This document shows, one piece after another, positions 44,621 through 51,921 of a stretch of 64,000 nt of DNA. The position numbers and the translations under genes were made by a program. This DNA is from Pseudanabaena sp. (GTDB lineage Bacteria; Cyanobacteriota; Cyanobacteriia; Pseudanabaenales; Pseudanabaenaceae). Each line of letters begins with the position of its first letter. The first letter of the stretch is position 1. Under the pieces are notes generated by a model that saw only the letters and a program-made list of their open reading frames with translations, was not told where the DNA came from and did no database searches. The stretch covers positions 124,001 to 188,000 of the forward strand of contig QBLS01000002.1 in the NCBI GenBank assembly GCA_003249015.1, in the 5' to 3' direction.

Positions 44621-44673
44621 AAACCCACAAGGTAGTTCCGCCCGCGTAGCTGGCGGAACTACCTTGTGGGTTT
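44621..44673. repeat. Hairpin, 22-bp perfect arms, separated from its end by a MITE
   Basis: Positions 44621-44642 pair exactly with 44652-44673. Its own left outer end (TAAGTAGTTCAGCTTAATTA) lies at 44431-44450, on the other side of the MITE. Confidence 0.85.
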
Positions 44674-45871
44674 AGGTTTTAATTTGCTCAAATAATTGCA
44701 TAAACTTTCTATCAATGGATTCCTTCCATCGCCAAAGTAAACTTGATGGCCCAATGCATAGCCAGTCCCAAGCCGCGATCGCCTGTAATTTTTTGCCATT
44801 TGAGCTTGGATAGCAACCAACTCCGATTAAAGATAGCGCCCGCTTTTGGGGATAGAAGGAGCGCAGTAGTTGCTGCAAGGTTACGCGCTGCAAGTTGTGA
44901 AAGAGGGGTTTGCCTTGACGCACTGCAAAAACTCCTGCCTTCGGTCGTGGATGACTAATGCTAGTGGCAATGTCGCCCGTGGCAAAGATGGAGGGATGAG
45001 AAATTGATTGAAGCTTATCATTGATCAAGATAAATCCTTTCTCATCAGTGGCTAAGCCTGAGTTGCGAATCCAATCTGGGGCGATCGCACTTGTCACCCA
45101 AAAAACGCGATCGCAAGCTAACGTCAGCCCAGACTCACAAATGATTAATTTGGAACCTGAGAGAGTAGCAGGAGATGGGGAAGATGTGACCTTACTCACG
45201 CCTTCACGCAAATGTATGTAAACTCCTTGCTGCTTGAGAATCTTTTCCATTCGCTTACCCACATTAGCGGGATAGCCTGTCATCAGCGTTGACTGCCTGT
45301 GAAATAGATGGATTTCTAGTATGGATGTAGGAACATTTTGCGATCGCAAAATCGCCTCAATGCGAATCTTGATCGCCAGAGCTAGCTCAACTCCGCCAGC
45401 ACCGCCGCCGACAATACCAATCCTCAACTGCTCAACGGGTGGAGATACTTCTAGTTCAGTTAAAAACTGATGCCAATGTTTTAAAAAATTTGGTACGGGC
45501 TTGATGGGAATAATATGCTCTTGTGCGTTAGCGATCGCCGCAGGTGTACTCCCGATATCGATGGACAACCAATCAAAGTCAATCGGCGCATGACTTTGGC
45601 ATATTACTTTTTTATTGGCTAGATCTAAGTTGATCGCTGAGTCTAAAACTAAATTAGCCTGAGCAAATTCAGCGAGATTGGTCAAATTGATATGACATTC
45701 TTTAAAGCTGTAATAGCCGCTTACATAGGCGGGCAGCATTCCCGAATAGGGCGTATCAATGACATTAGTAATTAGGGTGAGGCGAATATCTGCGGCTAGT
45801 GGGTGCATTCCCAATAGTCGTAAAGCGATCGCATGGCTATGTCCTCCACCAATTAAAACAAGGTTTTTCAT
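44672..45871 (-). CDS. FAD-dependent NDH-2/SelD-associated oxidoreductase
   Basis: The 399-residue protein has an FAD motif at its start (LVLIGGGHSHAIALRLL), an NAD(P) motif in the middle (RIGIVGGGAGGVELALAI, about 165-182) and a flavin-contact motif IFATGDIATS near 290. This arrangement matches NADH dehydrogenase-like flavoproteins that are often fused to selenide water dikinase. Here it is free-standing and is the last gene of the leftward arsenic cluster. Its electron acceptor is unknown. Confidence 0.8.
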   Translation of the reverse strand: MKNLVLIGGGHSHAIALRLLGMHPLAADIRLTLITNVIDTPYSGMLPAYVSGYYSFKECHINLTNLAEFAQANLVLDSAINLDLANKKVICQSHAPIDFDWLSIDIGSTPAAIANAQEHIIPIKPVPNFLKHWHQFLTELEVSPPVEQLRIGIVGGGAGGVELALAIKIRIEAILRSQNVPTSILEIHLFHRQSTLMTGYPANVGKRMEKILKQQGVYIHLREGVSKVTSSPSPATLSGSKLIICESGLTLACDRVFWVTSAIAPDWIRNSGLATDEKGFILINDKLQSISHPSIFATGDIATSISHPRPKAGVFAVRQGKPLFHNLQRVTLQQLLRSFYPQKRALSLIGVGCYPSSNGKKLQAIAAWDWLCIGPSSLLWRWKESIDRKFMQLFEQIKT

Positions 45872-45890
45872 AGTTTTTTAAAGAGTGTAG

Positions 45891-45943
45891 GGCTTCGACT
45901 TCGCTCAGCCAGCAGTGAATGGTGACTGAGCGAAGTCGAAGTC
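45891..45943. repeat. GGCTTCGACTTCGCTCAGCCA palindrome between cluster genes
   Basis: Positions 45891-45911 pair with 45923-45943 with small mismatches, between arsS and the FAD oxidoreductase. Confidence 0.75.
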
Positions 45944-45969
45944 TTGAGCGCTGAAAGATAGAGCTTCTT

Positions 45970-47046
45970 TTACGCGATCGCGCCACTGCAAGAACTTCCC
46001 TTACCTGCGGTGCAACCGAAACAGTGACGACCCGTAATAATTTGGCGTTCTGCGAGTAACTTTGGATCGAAGTCTTGGATACGCATGGCATGATTTTGGC
46101 GATCGCCAATCTCTAAGTTCAGCATTTGATTGAAATCGCAGTCATACAACTTACCATCCCAAGAAACGGAAATTGTATTGCGACACATCAGTCCTGATAT
46201 GGTGTCAGGGTTAAAAGCAGAAACCAGCAGTTCCATATAAGCTTGCAAATTGCCTGACTGTTCTAACCATTCTAAATGACGCGCGATCGGCATATTGTTA
46301 ATCGCAATTAAGCGATCGAAGGTAATGTCATGATTCTCGCTCAAGCCTTGCTTCCACATTTGTTCTAGTACCGCCGCTTGATTGCAAGATAGAGTGGCTT
46401 CATGTGGATTGCTCACTAAAGTCAATTTTAACTTGGGGTTGCCCTTGCCATAGCCCACAGCATTGAGTTGGCGCAAAGCCTTAATCGACTGCTCAAAAGT
46501 GCCATCTCCCCGTTGTTTGTCCGTATTAGTTTGGCGAAAATGTGGCAATGAACAGACCACTTCCACCCCGCGTTCCCCCAACCATGCAGGTAAATCTGTC
46601 ATCGTCGGCAACAACAACACTGTCAAATTGCAGCGATCGATAACGTGCTTGCCCCGTACTACACATTGCTCAACTAAGTAGCGAAAATGCGGATTTAATT
46701 CGGGAGCGCCGCCTGTAATGTCAACGGTATGAGCTTCCGTTTGATCGAGAGCTTTCAGGCAAGCATCAATAGTTTGGCGATCCATGTTTTCACGGCGATC
46801 GGGCCCCGCATCGACATGACAATGGCGACAAGTCATATTGCAAAGCTTTCCCAAATTAATTTGGAAGATTTCTATTTTCGATGGAGTCAGCTTTTGCCAG
46901 CCACTCTGATCGAGCATCGCAGCAAAATTCCCTTTCGCAGGCAATGGGTCAAGGTCAATAGATTCCAAAAGTTCTATTTGAGATTGAGAACTAGATAGAG
47001 CAGAACGGCGTTGAAGTAGAGAAGTAGTTGCTGTGGGACTGGGCAT
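45970..47046 (-). CDS. arsS: Arsenosugar biosynthesis radical SAM protein ArsS
   Basis: The 358-residue protein has the radical-SAM cluster motif CNMTCRHCH (CxxxCxxC) in FQINLGKLCNMTCRHCHVDAGP, GGAPELN for SAM binding, and a C-terminal auxiliary Cys set HCFGCTAGKGSSCSGA. ArsS adds the 5'-deoxyadenosyl group of SAM to dimethylarsenite on the path to arsenosugars, after ArsM. ATG 47046 is chosen because the longer frame to 47097 is encoded by a hairpin repeat. The Ser-Cys-Ser position is selenocysteine in some homologues; here it is TGC. Confidence 0.88.
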   Translation of the reverse strand: MPSPTATTSLLQRRSALSSSQSQIELLESIDLDPLPAKGNFAAMLDQSGWQKLTPSKIEIFQINLGKLCNMTCRHCHVDAGPDRRENMDRQTIDACLKALDQTEAHTVDITGGAPELNPHFRYLVEQCVVRGKHVIDRCNLTVLLLPTMTDLPAWLGERGVEVVCSLPHFRQTNTDKQRGDGTFEQSIKALRQLNAVGYGKGNPKLKLTLVSNPHEATLSCNQAAVLEQMWKQGLSENHDITFDRLIAINNMPIARHLEWLEQSGNLQAYMELLVSAFNPDTISGLMCRNTISVSWDGKLYDCDFNQMLNLEIGDRQNHAMRIQDFDPKLLAERQIITGRHCFGCTAGKGSSCSGAIA

Positions 47047-47070
47047 GGTTGATTTAGAGATTATATAAAG

Positions 47071-47105
47071 AGCATATTTTGCCCGCCACGCAGGCAAAAT
47101 ATGCT
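47071..47105. repeat. Hairpin upstream of arsS
   Basis: Positions 47071-47086 pair with 47090-47105 with one mismatch (GCCCGC/GCAGGC centre). It separates arsS from the TVP38 gene. Confidence 0.75.
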
Positions 47106-47107
47106 TC

Positions 47108-47842
47108 TTAGTTTACTTTTTCTGAGAGAGCCTTGCGGGCAATGCGTGTGACATAGATCGTGACGGCAACAGTAGCAACAAAGCCCACGATACGAATAAT
47201 CCATTGGATTGTAGGATTGGTGGGTTGATTTTCACCGCCGATTCTGGCGATGTCTCCCGCTAAGGAACCGATGTAGACGTACATGATCGTTCCAGGGAGC
47301 ATTCCGATCGAGGCGATCGCATAGTCCTTGAGAGGAACCGCCGTCACCCCAAAAGCATAGTTAAGTAAGTTAAAAGGAAAGACTGGCGAGAGGCGAGTTA
47401 AAAGAACGATATTAAATCCCTCTTGAGCAACCGCCTTATCAATCGCCGCAAACTTTTGATTGCCTTCAATCTTCTTGCTGATCCAACTCCGCGCAAAGTA
47501 TCGACCGACTAAGAAAGCGGCGATCGCACCTAAAGTTGCGCCGATAAACACATATATCGAACCAAATACGACTCCAAAGACTACACCAGCCCCCAAGGTG
47601 AGGATTGATCCTGGTAAAAAGGCAACGGTAGCGACGATGTAAATACCAATAAAGGCAATACCGCCCACATAACCAAGTCCATCAACCCATTGCAGCGCCG
47701 ATCGCAACCACTCTTGAGGGTTTAGCCCCTCCGCAGGTGCAGTTTGGGCAAAGGCAGGGCTAGCCATCCACAGAAAGGCGATCGCGCCCATCAAGCAATA
47801 AGTGAGAAACTGACAAAAATTAAAAGCCTTAGTTTTGGTCAT
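47108..47842 (-). CDS. TVP38/TMEM64 (DedA-like) membrane protein, copy 1
   Basis: The 244-residue protein has an N-terminal signal-like helix and about five more membrane segments. The family motif is FLPGSILTLGAGVVFGVVFGSIYVF; later come AAFLVGRYFARSWI and LTRLSPVFPFNLLNYAFGV. ATG 47842 (MTKTKAF) is preferred; a longer frame would start inside arsM. VTT/DedA proteins move lipids or protons; in this cluster an arsenic-lipid or export role is inferred. A paralogue lies at 50569. Confidence 0.83.
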   Translation of the reverse strand: MTKTKAFNFCQFLTYCLMGAIAFLWMASPAFAQTAPAEGLNPQEWLRSALQWVDGLGYVGGIAFIGIYIVATVAFLPGSILTLGAGVVFGVVFGSIYVFIGATLGAIAAFLVGRYFARSWISKKIEGNQKFAAIDKAVAQEGFNIVLLTRLSPVFPFNLLNYAFGVTAVPLKDYAIASIGMLPGTIMYVYIGSLAGDIARIGGENQPTNPTIQWIIRIVGFVATVAVTIYVTRIARKALSEKVN

Positions 47843-47871
47843 GGTATGAGCCTCTGGAAAAGAATAATTTT

Positions 47872-47896
47872 GATGGCGCGGCTTCGCCGCGCCATC
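47872..47896. repeat. Short hairpin GATGGCGCGGC-TTC-GCCGCGCCATC
   Basis: Eleven-bp perfect arms lie between arsM and the TVP38 gene. Confidence 0.7.
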
Positions 47897-47901
47897 CATC
47901 C

Positions 47902-48870
47902 TTAACAACAGCCGCCGCCGTTGTAATGCCAAGTTGAATCCGTGATAATTACTTCTTGGGGAAACTTGGTAACGAGATTTTTTGCGGTCTTATCGCAGAC
48001 GGCAAGGGGATTGCCAAGGAGTAAAGTATGTCCATCGCGATCGTCAAGCATCGCTTCACTTCCGTTATAAATGGCAGTCCTGCCCGTAAACACACAAGCA
48101 CCATCCTTTGGCATCGGAACCTTAAAAGATACCGAATCAAGGCTTTCCAAAAGTAAGGGTGTATCCAATTGGAAGGTTTTGGTGTCGAGTAAGCGATAGG
48201 GGCGACGAGCGCGAATTTCGATCTGCCCAAAGCCAGCATCGATCAGTTGTTGCGTATATTCATCGTAGGTCATCGCGCCAGAGAGACACATGGCTCGCAA
48301 GCGTTCATCGGCTTGCAGATGACTAGGAATGAGACGAGTAGCGATCGGATCGCTCATGATCAGCCGACCCTTGGGCTTGAGGACTCGATAGACTTCTTTT
48401 AAAGCGCGTTTGAGATCCTCTGGCTCAAAAATATTAAATAGACAGTTTTGAGCAACTACATCCACCGAGGCATCGGCAACAGGCAACGCAAAAGCATCAC
48501 CATCAAGGATTTTGACAAAGCTAGGATCAAACCATGTATTTTCTTGGGCAGCTAATTCTAGGTTACGAGTTGCCGCTTCTCGCATCGCCGCCACGGGGTC
48601 AACGGCAATCACCGCCGCAGGACGGCGACAGAAATAGGCAAACTGTAAGGCTTCTAAGCCGCCACCCACACCGATATATAAAACCGTTGGCGCACCAGTT
48701 AACTCTGTAGGATGAATCGTTGTGCCACAGCCATAGTTCATTTGCTGAATGATTTCAGGAATTTTGAGGTCGGGATATTGCATCGGTGGGGTACTGATGC
48801 AACATAAGCCAACTTGAGGCGTAGCAGCAGCTTCGGCATAAAATTCGGCAGTGGTATCGAGATAGCTCAT
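47902..48870 (-). CDS. arsM: Arsenosugar-type arsenite methyltransferase ArsM
   Basis: The 322-residue protein has a SAM-binding motif VLYIGVGGGLEALQFAYF, then GDAFALPVADASVDVVAQNCLFNIF and VYRVLKPKGRLIMSD. Cysteines in VGLCCISTPP and the C-terminal GGGCC are likely arsenic ligands. It methylates arsenite to dimethyl species, which ArsS then modifies. The adjacent arsM-arsS arrangement is known in cyanobacteria such as Synechocystis. Confidence 0.9.
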   Translation of the reverse strand: MSYLDTTAEFYAEAAATPQVGLCCISTPPMQYPDLKIPEIIQQMNYGCGTTIHPTELTGAPTVLYIGVGGGLEALQFAYFCRRPAAVIAVDPVAAMREAATRNLELAAQENTWFDPSFVKILDGDAFALPVADASVDVVAQNCLFNIFEPEDLKRALKEVYRVLKPKGRLIMSDPIATRLIPSHLQADERLRAMCLSGAMTYDEYTQQLIDAGFGQIEIRARRPYRLLDTKTFQLDTPLLLESLDSVSFKVPMPKDGACVFTGRTAIYNGSEAMLDDRDGHTLLLGNPLAVCDKTAKNLVTKFPQEVIITDSTWHYNGGGCC

Positions 48871-48910
48871 GATTTTGTGATTAAGTGGATCAGCATAATT
48901 AAAACCTGAA

Positions 48911-48952
48911 ACCGAAGGTTGTTCCGCCCGCTCGCGGGCGGAATAACCTTCG
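48911..48952. repeat. Hairpin upstream of arsM, 20-bp arms
   Basis: Positions 48911-48930 pair with 48933-48952 with one mismatch and a TC loop. A left outer end (TTAAGTGGATCAGCATAATT) precedes it at about 48880-48899. Confidence 0.8.
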
Positions 48953-48960
48953 GAGTCTTA

Positions 48961-50511
48961 CTAACTAATTTTAGTTAGTATCTTCAATAAAGATTGAGTG
49001 CGCGGAGTCAGTAAGGTCTTACGATAAGCATCCGCAGCCTTTTTGATGGCATCAGCTTGGGTCGGATAAGAATGGATCACACCCGATAAAGTACTTAAGC
49101 CCTGCTTTGCCACGATCGCTAAACTGATTTCGCCAATCATTTCGCCAGCATGACGCGCGACAATAGTTGCACCGAGAATGCGATCGCTACCTCTCTGATG
49201 CAAAATCTTCACGAATCCTTCCGTTTCGCCATCAAAAATAGCCCGATCAACAGAAGTAAAGGGAATCTTAATTTCACCAGTTTCCAAACCCTTAGCACTA
49301 GCTTCACTGGCATACATTCCCACATGGGCAATTTCAGGATCGCTAAAAGTCACCCAAGGCATCACTAGATTACTAAGTTTGCTTTTGCCCAGACCAAAGG
49401 GAGCGAAGAGCGCGTTCTTAATCACAATCCTTGCCGCTGCATCAGCCGCATGGGTAAACTTCCAACTCATGCAGATGTCCCCTGCCGCGAATATATTGGG
49501 ATTGGTAGTTTGCAGATAGTCATTAACAGTTACACCTTTCTGCGTATATTTCACACCTGCCGCTTCGAGATTCAAGCCTTCCACATTTGGCGATCGCCCA
49601 GCCCCAACTAAAATTTCATCAACTGTTATTTGTTTTTGTTCGACCTTTTGGCGATAGGAAATGACTTTGCCCTGTTCAGAGCCTGACACCGATTCTAGCT
49701 GAGCATCCAAAATCAAGTTAACTCCATCATTAATTAAACTCGTTTGGATAATTTCCGCAGCATCAGGATCTTCATGATTAAGAAGGTGATCATTTTTATG
49801 GATTAAGGTAACGGCACACCCCAGTCGCTGAAAAGCTTGGGCAAGTTCACAACCAATGGGACCGCCGCCGATTACCGCTAGTCGCTGAGGACGCTCGGTT
49901 AAAGAAAATACTGTTTCATTGGTGAGGTATCCCGCTTCTGCAAGCCCTGATACCTTAGGTCGTGATGCCCTCGCACCTGTGGCGATCGCTGCTTTTTTAA
50001 AGCGTAATTTCAACCCATTTACTTCTACAGAACTTTCATCTATAAACTTTGCAGACCCGAGGAATACATCAACTCCCAGATTTTTAAATCGTTCTGCCGA
50101 GTCATGGTGGCTAATTCCTGCCCGAATCCGCCGCATTCTTTGCATCACTGCCGCAAAGTCAATATCTAAATCTTGGGAGACATGAATTCCGAAAGGTACT
50201 GAGTTTCTAATGTCAGCAATTACTCTCGCGGAGCGAATGATGCATTTGGAAGGAACGCAGCCAACATTAAGACAATCGCCGCCCATGAGATTTTTTTCGA
50301 CAAGGGCAACTTTTAAACCTATCCCTAGTCCTGCTGCACCTGCGGCAATTACCAGTCCTGCGGTTCCTGCGCCAATAACCACGAGGTCATAGCACTTCGC
50401 AGGAGTAGGATTAACCCAATCAAGGGGATGCACATGAGCCAGCAAAGACTGGTTGTACTCATCCATTGGTTGCAGCATCGCTTCGTATTCTTTGAGAGTA
50501 GAGATTGTCAT
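48961..50511 (-). CDS. MerA/lipoamide-dehydrogenase-like FAD disulfide reductase
   Basis: The 516-residue protein has the FAD motif VVIGAGTAGLVIAAGAAGLG (about 44-63), the redox-active pair CLNVGCVPSK, an NAD motif AVIGGGPIGCELAQAF and the dimerisation region IHSYPTQADAIKKAADAYRK. It belongs to the mercuric-reductase-like branch but has no N-terminal MerP-type metal-binding domain and no C-terminal Cys pair, so Hg(II) reduction is not assured. ATG 50511 is preferred over TTG 50538. It sits directly upstream of arsM. Confidence 0.85.
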   Translation of the reverse strand: MTISTLKEYEAMLQPMDEYNQSLLAHVHPLDWVNPTPAKCYDLVVIGAGTAGLVIAAGAAGLGIGLKVALVEKNLMGGDCLNVGCVPSKCIIRSARVIADIRNSVPFGIHVSQDLDIDFAAVMQRMRRIRAGISHHDSAERFKNLGVDVFLGSAKFIDESSVEVNGLKLRFKKAAIATGARASRPKVSGLAEAGYLTNETVFSLTERPQRLAVIGGGPIGCELAQAFQRLGCAVTLIHKNDHLLNHEDPDAAEIIQTSLINDGVNLILDAQLESVSGSEQGKVISYRQKVEQKQITVDEILVGAGRSPNVEGLNLEAAGVKYTQKGVTVNDYLQTTNPNIFAAGDICMSWKFTHAADAAARIVIKNALFAPFGLGKSKLSNLVMPWVTFSDPEIAHVGMYASEASAKGLETGEIKIPFTSVDRAIFDGETEGFVKILHQRGSDRILGATIVARHAGEMIGEISLAIVAKQGLSTLSGVIHSYPTQADAIKKAADAYRKTLLTPRTQSLLKILTKIS

Positions 50512-50539
50512 TATTTTTGATTTGGTTAAGTAGCTCAAT

Positions 50540-50570
50540 TGCTCTATCCGCGTAGCGGGTAGAGCAATCT
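50540..50570. repeat. Hairpin, 14-bp arms, at the end of the second TVP38 gene
   Basis: Positions 50540-50553 pair with 50557-50570 with one mismatch; the GTA loop and CCGC/GCGG centre fit the main family. It overlaps the stop codon by 2 bp. Confidence 0.75.
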
Positions 50571-51282
50571 ATTCTCTTGTGATTTGCCGCAATGTGCGTC
50601 TGGCTAAGTAGCCGATATAAACACTCATCAGCACAGTGGCAATCAGTCCGACGATACGAATAGTCCATGGTATCGCATTTGATTCAGTTAGAGACTGTGT
50701 GCTGATCATGCTGATATCGACAGCCAGAGAGCCAAGATACACATACATGATGGTCGCTGGAATCATACCAATGGAACCGAGAATATAATCTTTTAGAGCC
50801 ACGCGAGTAATTCCAAAAACATAATTGAGCATATTGAATGGAAAAATTGGTGACAACCTTGCTAAGAACACAATCTTAAACCCTTCTTTAGCGATCGCTG
50901 CATCAATAGCCCTAAATACAAGATTATTGCGGAACTTTTTGCTAACCCAATCTCTAGCAAAATATCGACCAATAAGAAAGGCAAGGGTCGCCCCCAAAGT
51001 CGAGGCAATAAAGACATAAACAACGCCCCATACCATTCCGTAGAGTGCGCCTCCTCCAAGGGTTAGCAATGATCCAGGAATAAATAGAACTGTGGCAAGA
51101 TTGTAAATAACGATAAAGGCAAGTACGCCAAACAGTCCTAAATCTTTAATCCACAACAGAATATTTTGTAATAATCCATTGATATTAAGCTGATAGCAAG
51201 CGCTAACAAATAGGGCTAAAGCGATCGCGTTAAGCGCTACTTTGAGCCAAGGTCGATATTTAGCTAGTTGCGATCGCGCCAT
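50569..51282 (-). CDS. TVP38/TMEM64 (DedA-like) membrane protein, copy 2
   Basis: The 237-residue paralogue of the protein at 47108 has the same motifs (FIPGSLLTLGGGALYGMVWG; AFLIGRYFARDWV; LARLSPIFPFNMLNYVFGI). ATG 51282 follows a HIP1-free leader; TTG 51291 is less likely. It is the first gene of the leftward cluster. Two paralogues in one cluster suggest a recent duplication or two roles at the membrane. Confidence 0.82.
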   Translation of the reverse strand: MARSQLAKYRPWLKVALNAIALALFVSACYQLNINGLLQNILLWIKDLGLFGVLAFIVIYNLATVLFIPGSLLTLGGGALYGMVWGVVYVFIASTLGATLAFLIGRYFARDWVSKKFRNNLVFRAIDAAIAKEGFKIVFLARLSPIFPFNMLNYVFGITRVALKDYILGSIGMIPATIMYVYLGSLAVDISMISTQSLTESNAIPWTIRIVGLIATVLMSVYIGYLARRTLRQITRE

Positions 51283-51921
51283 AGGAATCAAAGGTGGTTG
51301 CGAGTCAGTATATGGCAGTCACTGAAGAATCACCATATTCTTATGTTTCGTAATAGTTAGCTAATTAATTGTAATTTAACCTAAGCAGAATGTAGTTTTA
51401 TGAGGAGAGAATAAATTTTTGAAAAATCCTCAGATATTGAAGCTTACCTTAAGTATTTGTATAGAGACGATTGTGCATAGTCTACAAATTACTTTCACAC
51501 TCTTCAAAGACTGAATGCAAAGCTACTAATGTCTTAGCCACATCATCGGATGTATACATCCCAGTTTCGTAGATCGAAATTACGATGTAATCATTCTAAT
51601 CTTTTGACAAAGAATTCGCTAGGGGCGATCGTAATATCTGGTAAGTTCCAATGGGTTAAGGTTTTGATTCCCAATTGTTTATAAGCTGAAGTAAGATTAA
51701 AGCTCAAGAAGCTTTTCTTTTTAGATATTGGCAATTTACCCTGTTTCATAAAATTGCAAGTACTTTCTACATTTTATTGCTTAGAAAGGCGATCGCTAAA
51801 TCCATATTAAATAATATAAAAAAATGGATGCACTATCTTTTGTGATGGAAAACTCTTACTGGGTTTAGCTTTTAAGCTATCAGAGCAAATATGAAGCCTG
51901 CAATTTAAATCAACAGATTTT
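51283..51921. other. 639-bp gap with a possible gene fragment
   Basis: On the minus strand, about 51482-51592 stays open as DYIVISIYETGMYTSDDV then AKTLVALHSVFEECESNL before TAG. It looks protein-like but has no good start, so it may be a remnant. The remainder shows no feature. Confidence 0.35.

Noticed and set aside
45837-46109. 90-codon frame overlapping arsS and the FAD gene
   Set aside because: It lies in another frame of two well supported genes and crosses a palindrome; a shadow.
46999-47097. Longer N-terminus for ArsS
   Set aside because: The extra codons upstream of 47046 are encoded by the 47071-47105 hairpin; the ATG at 47046 fits the family start better.
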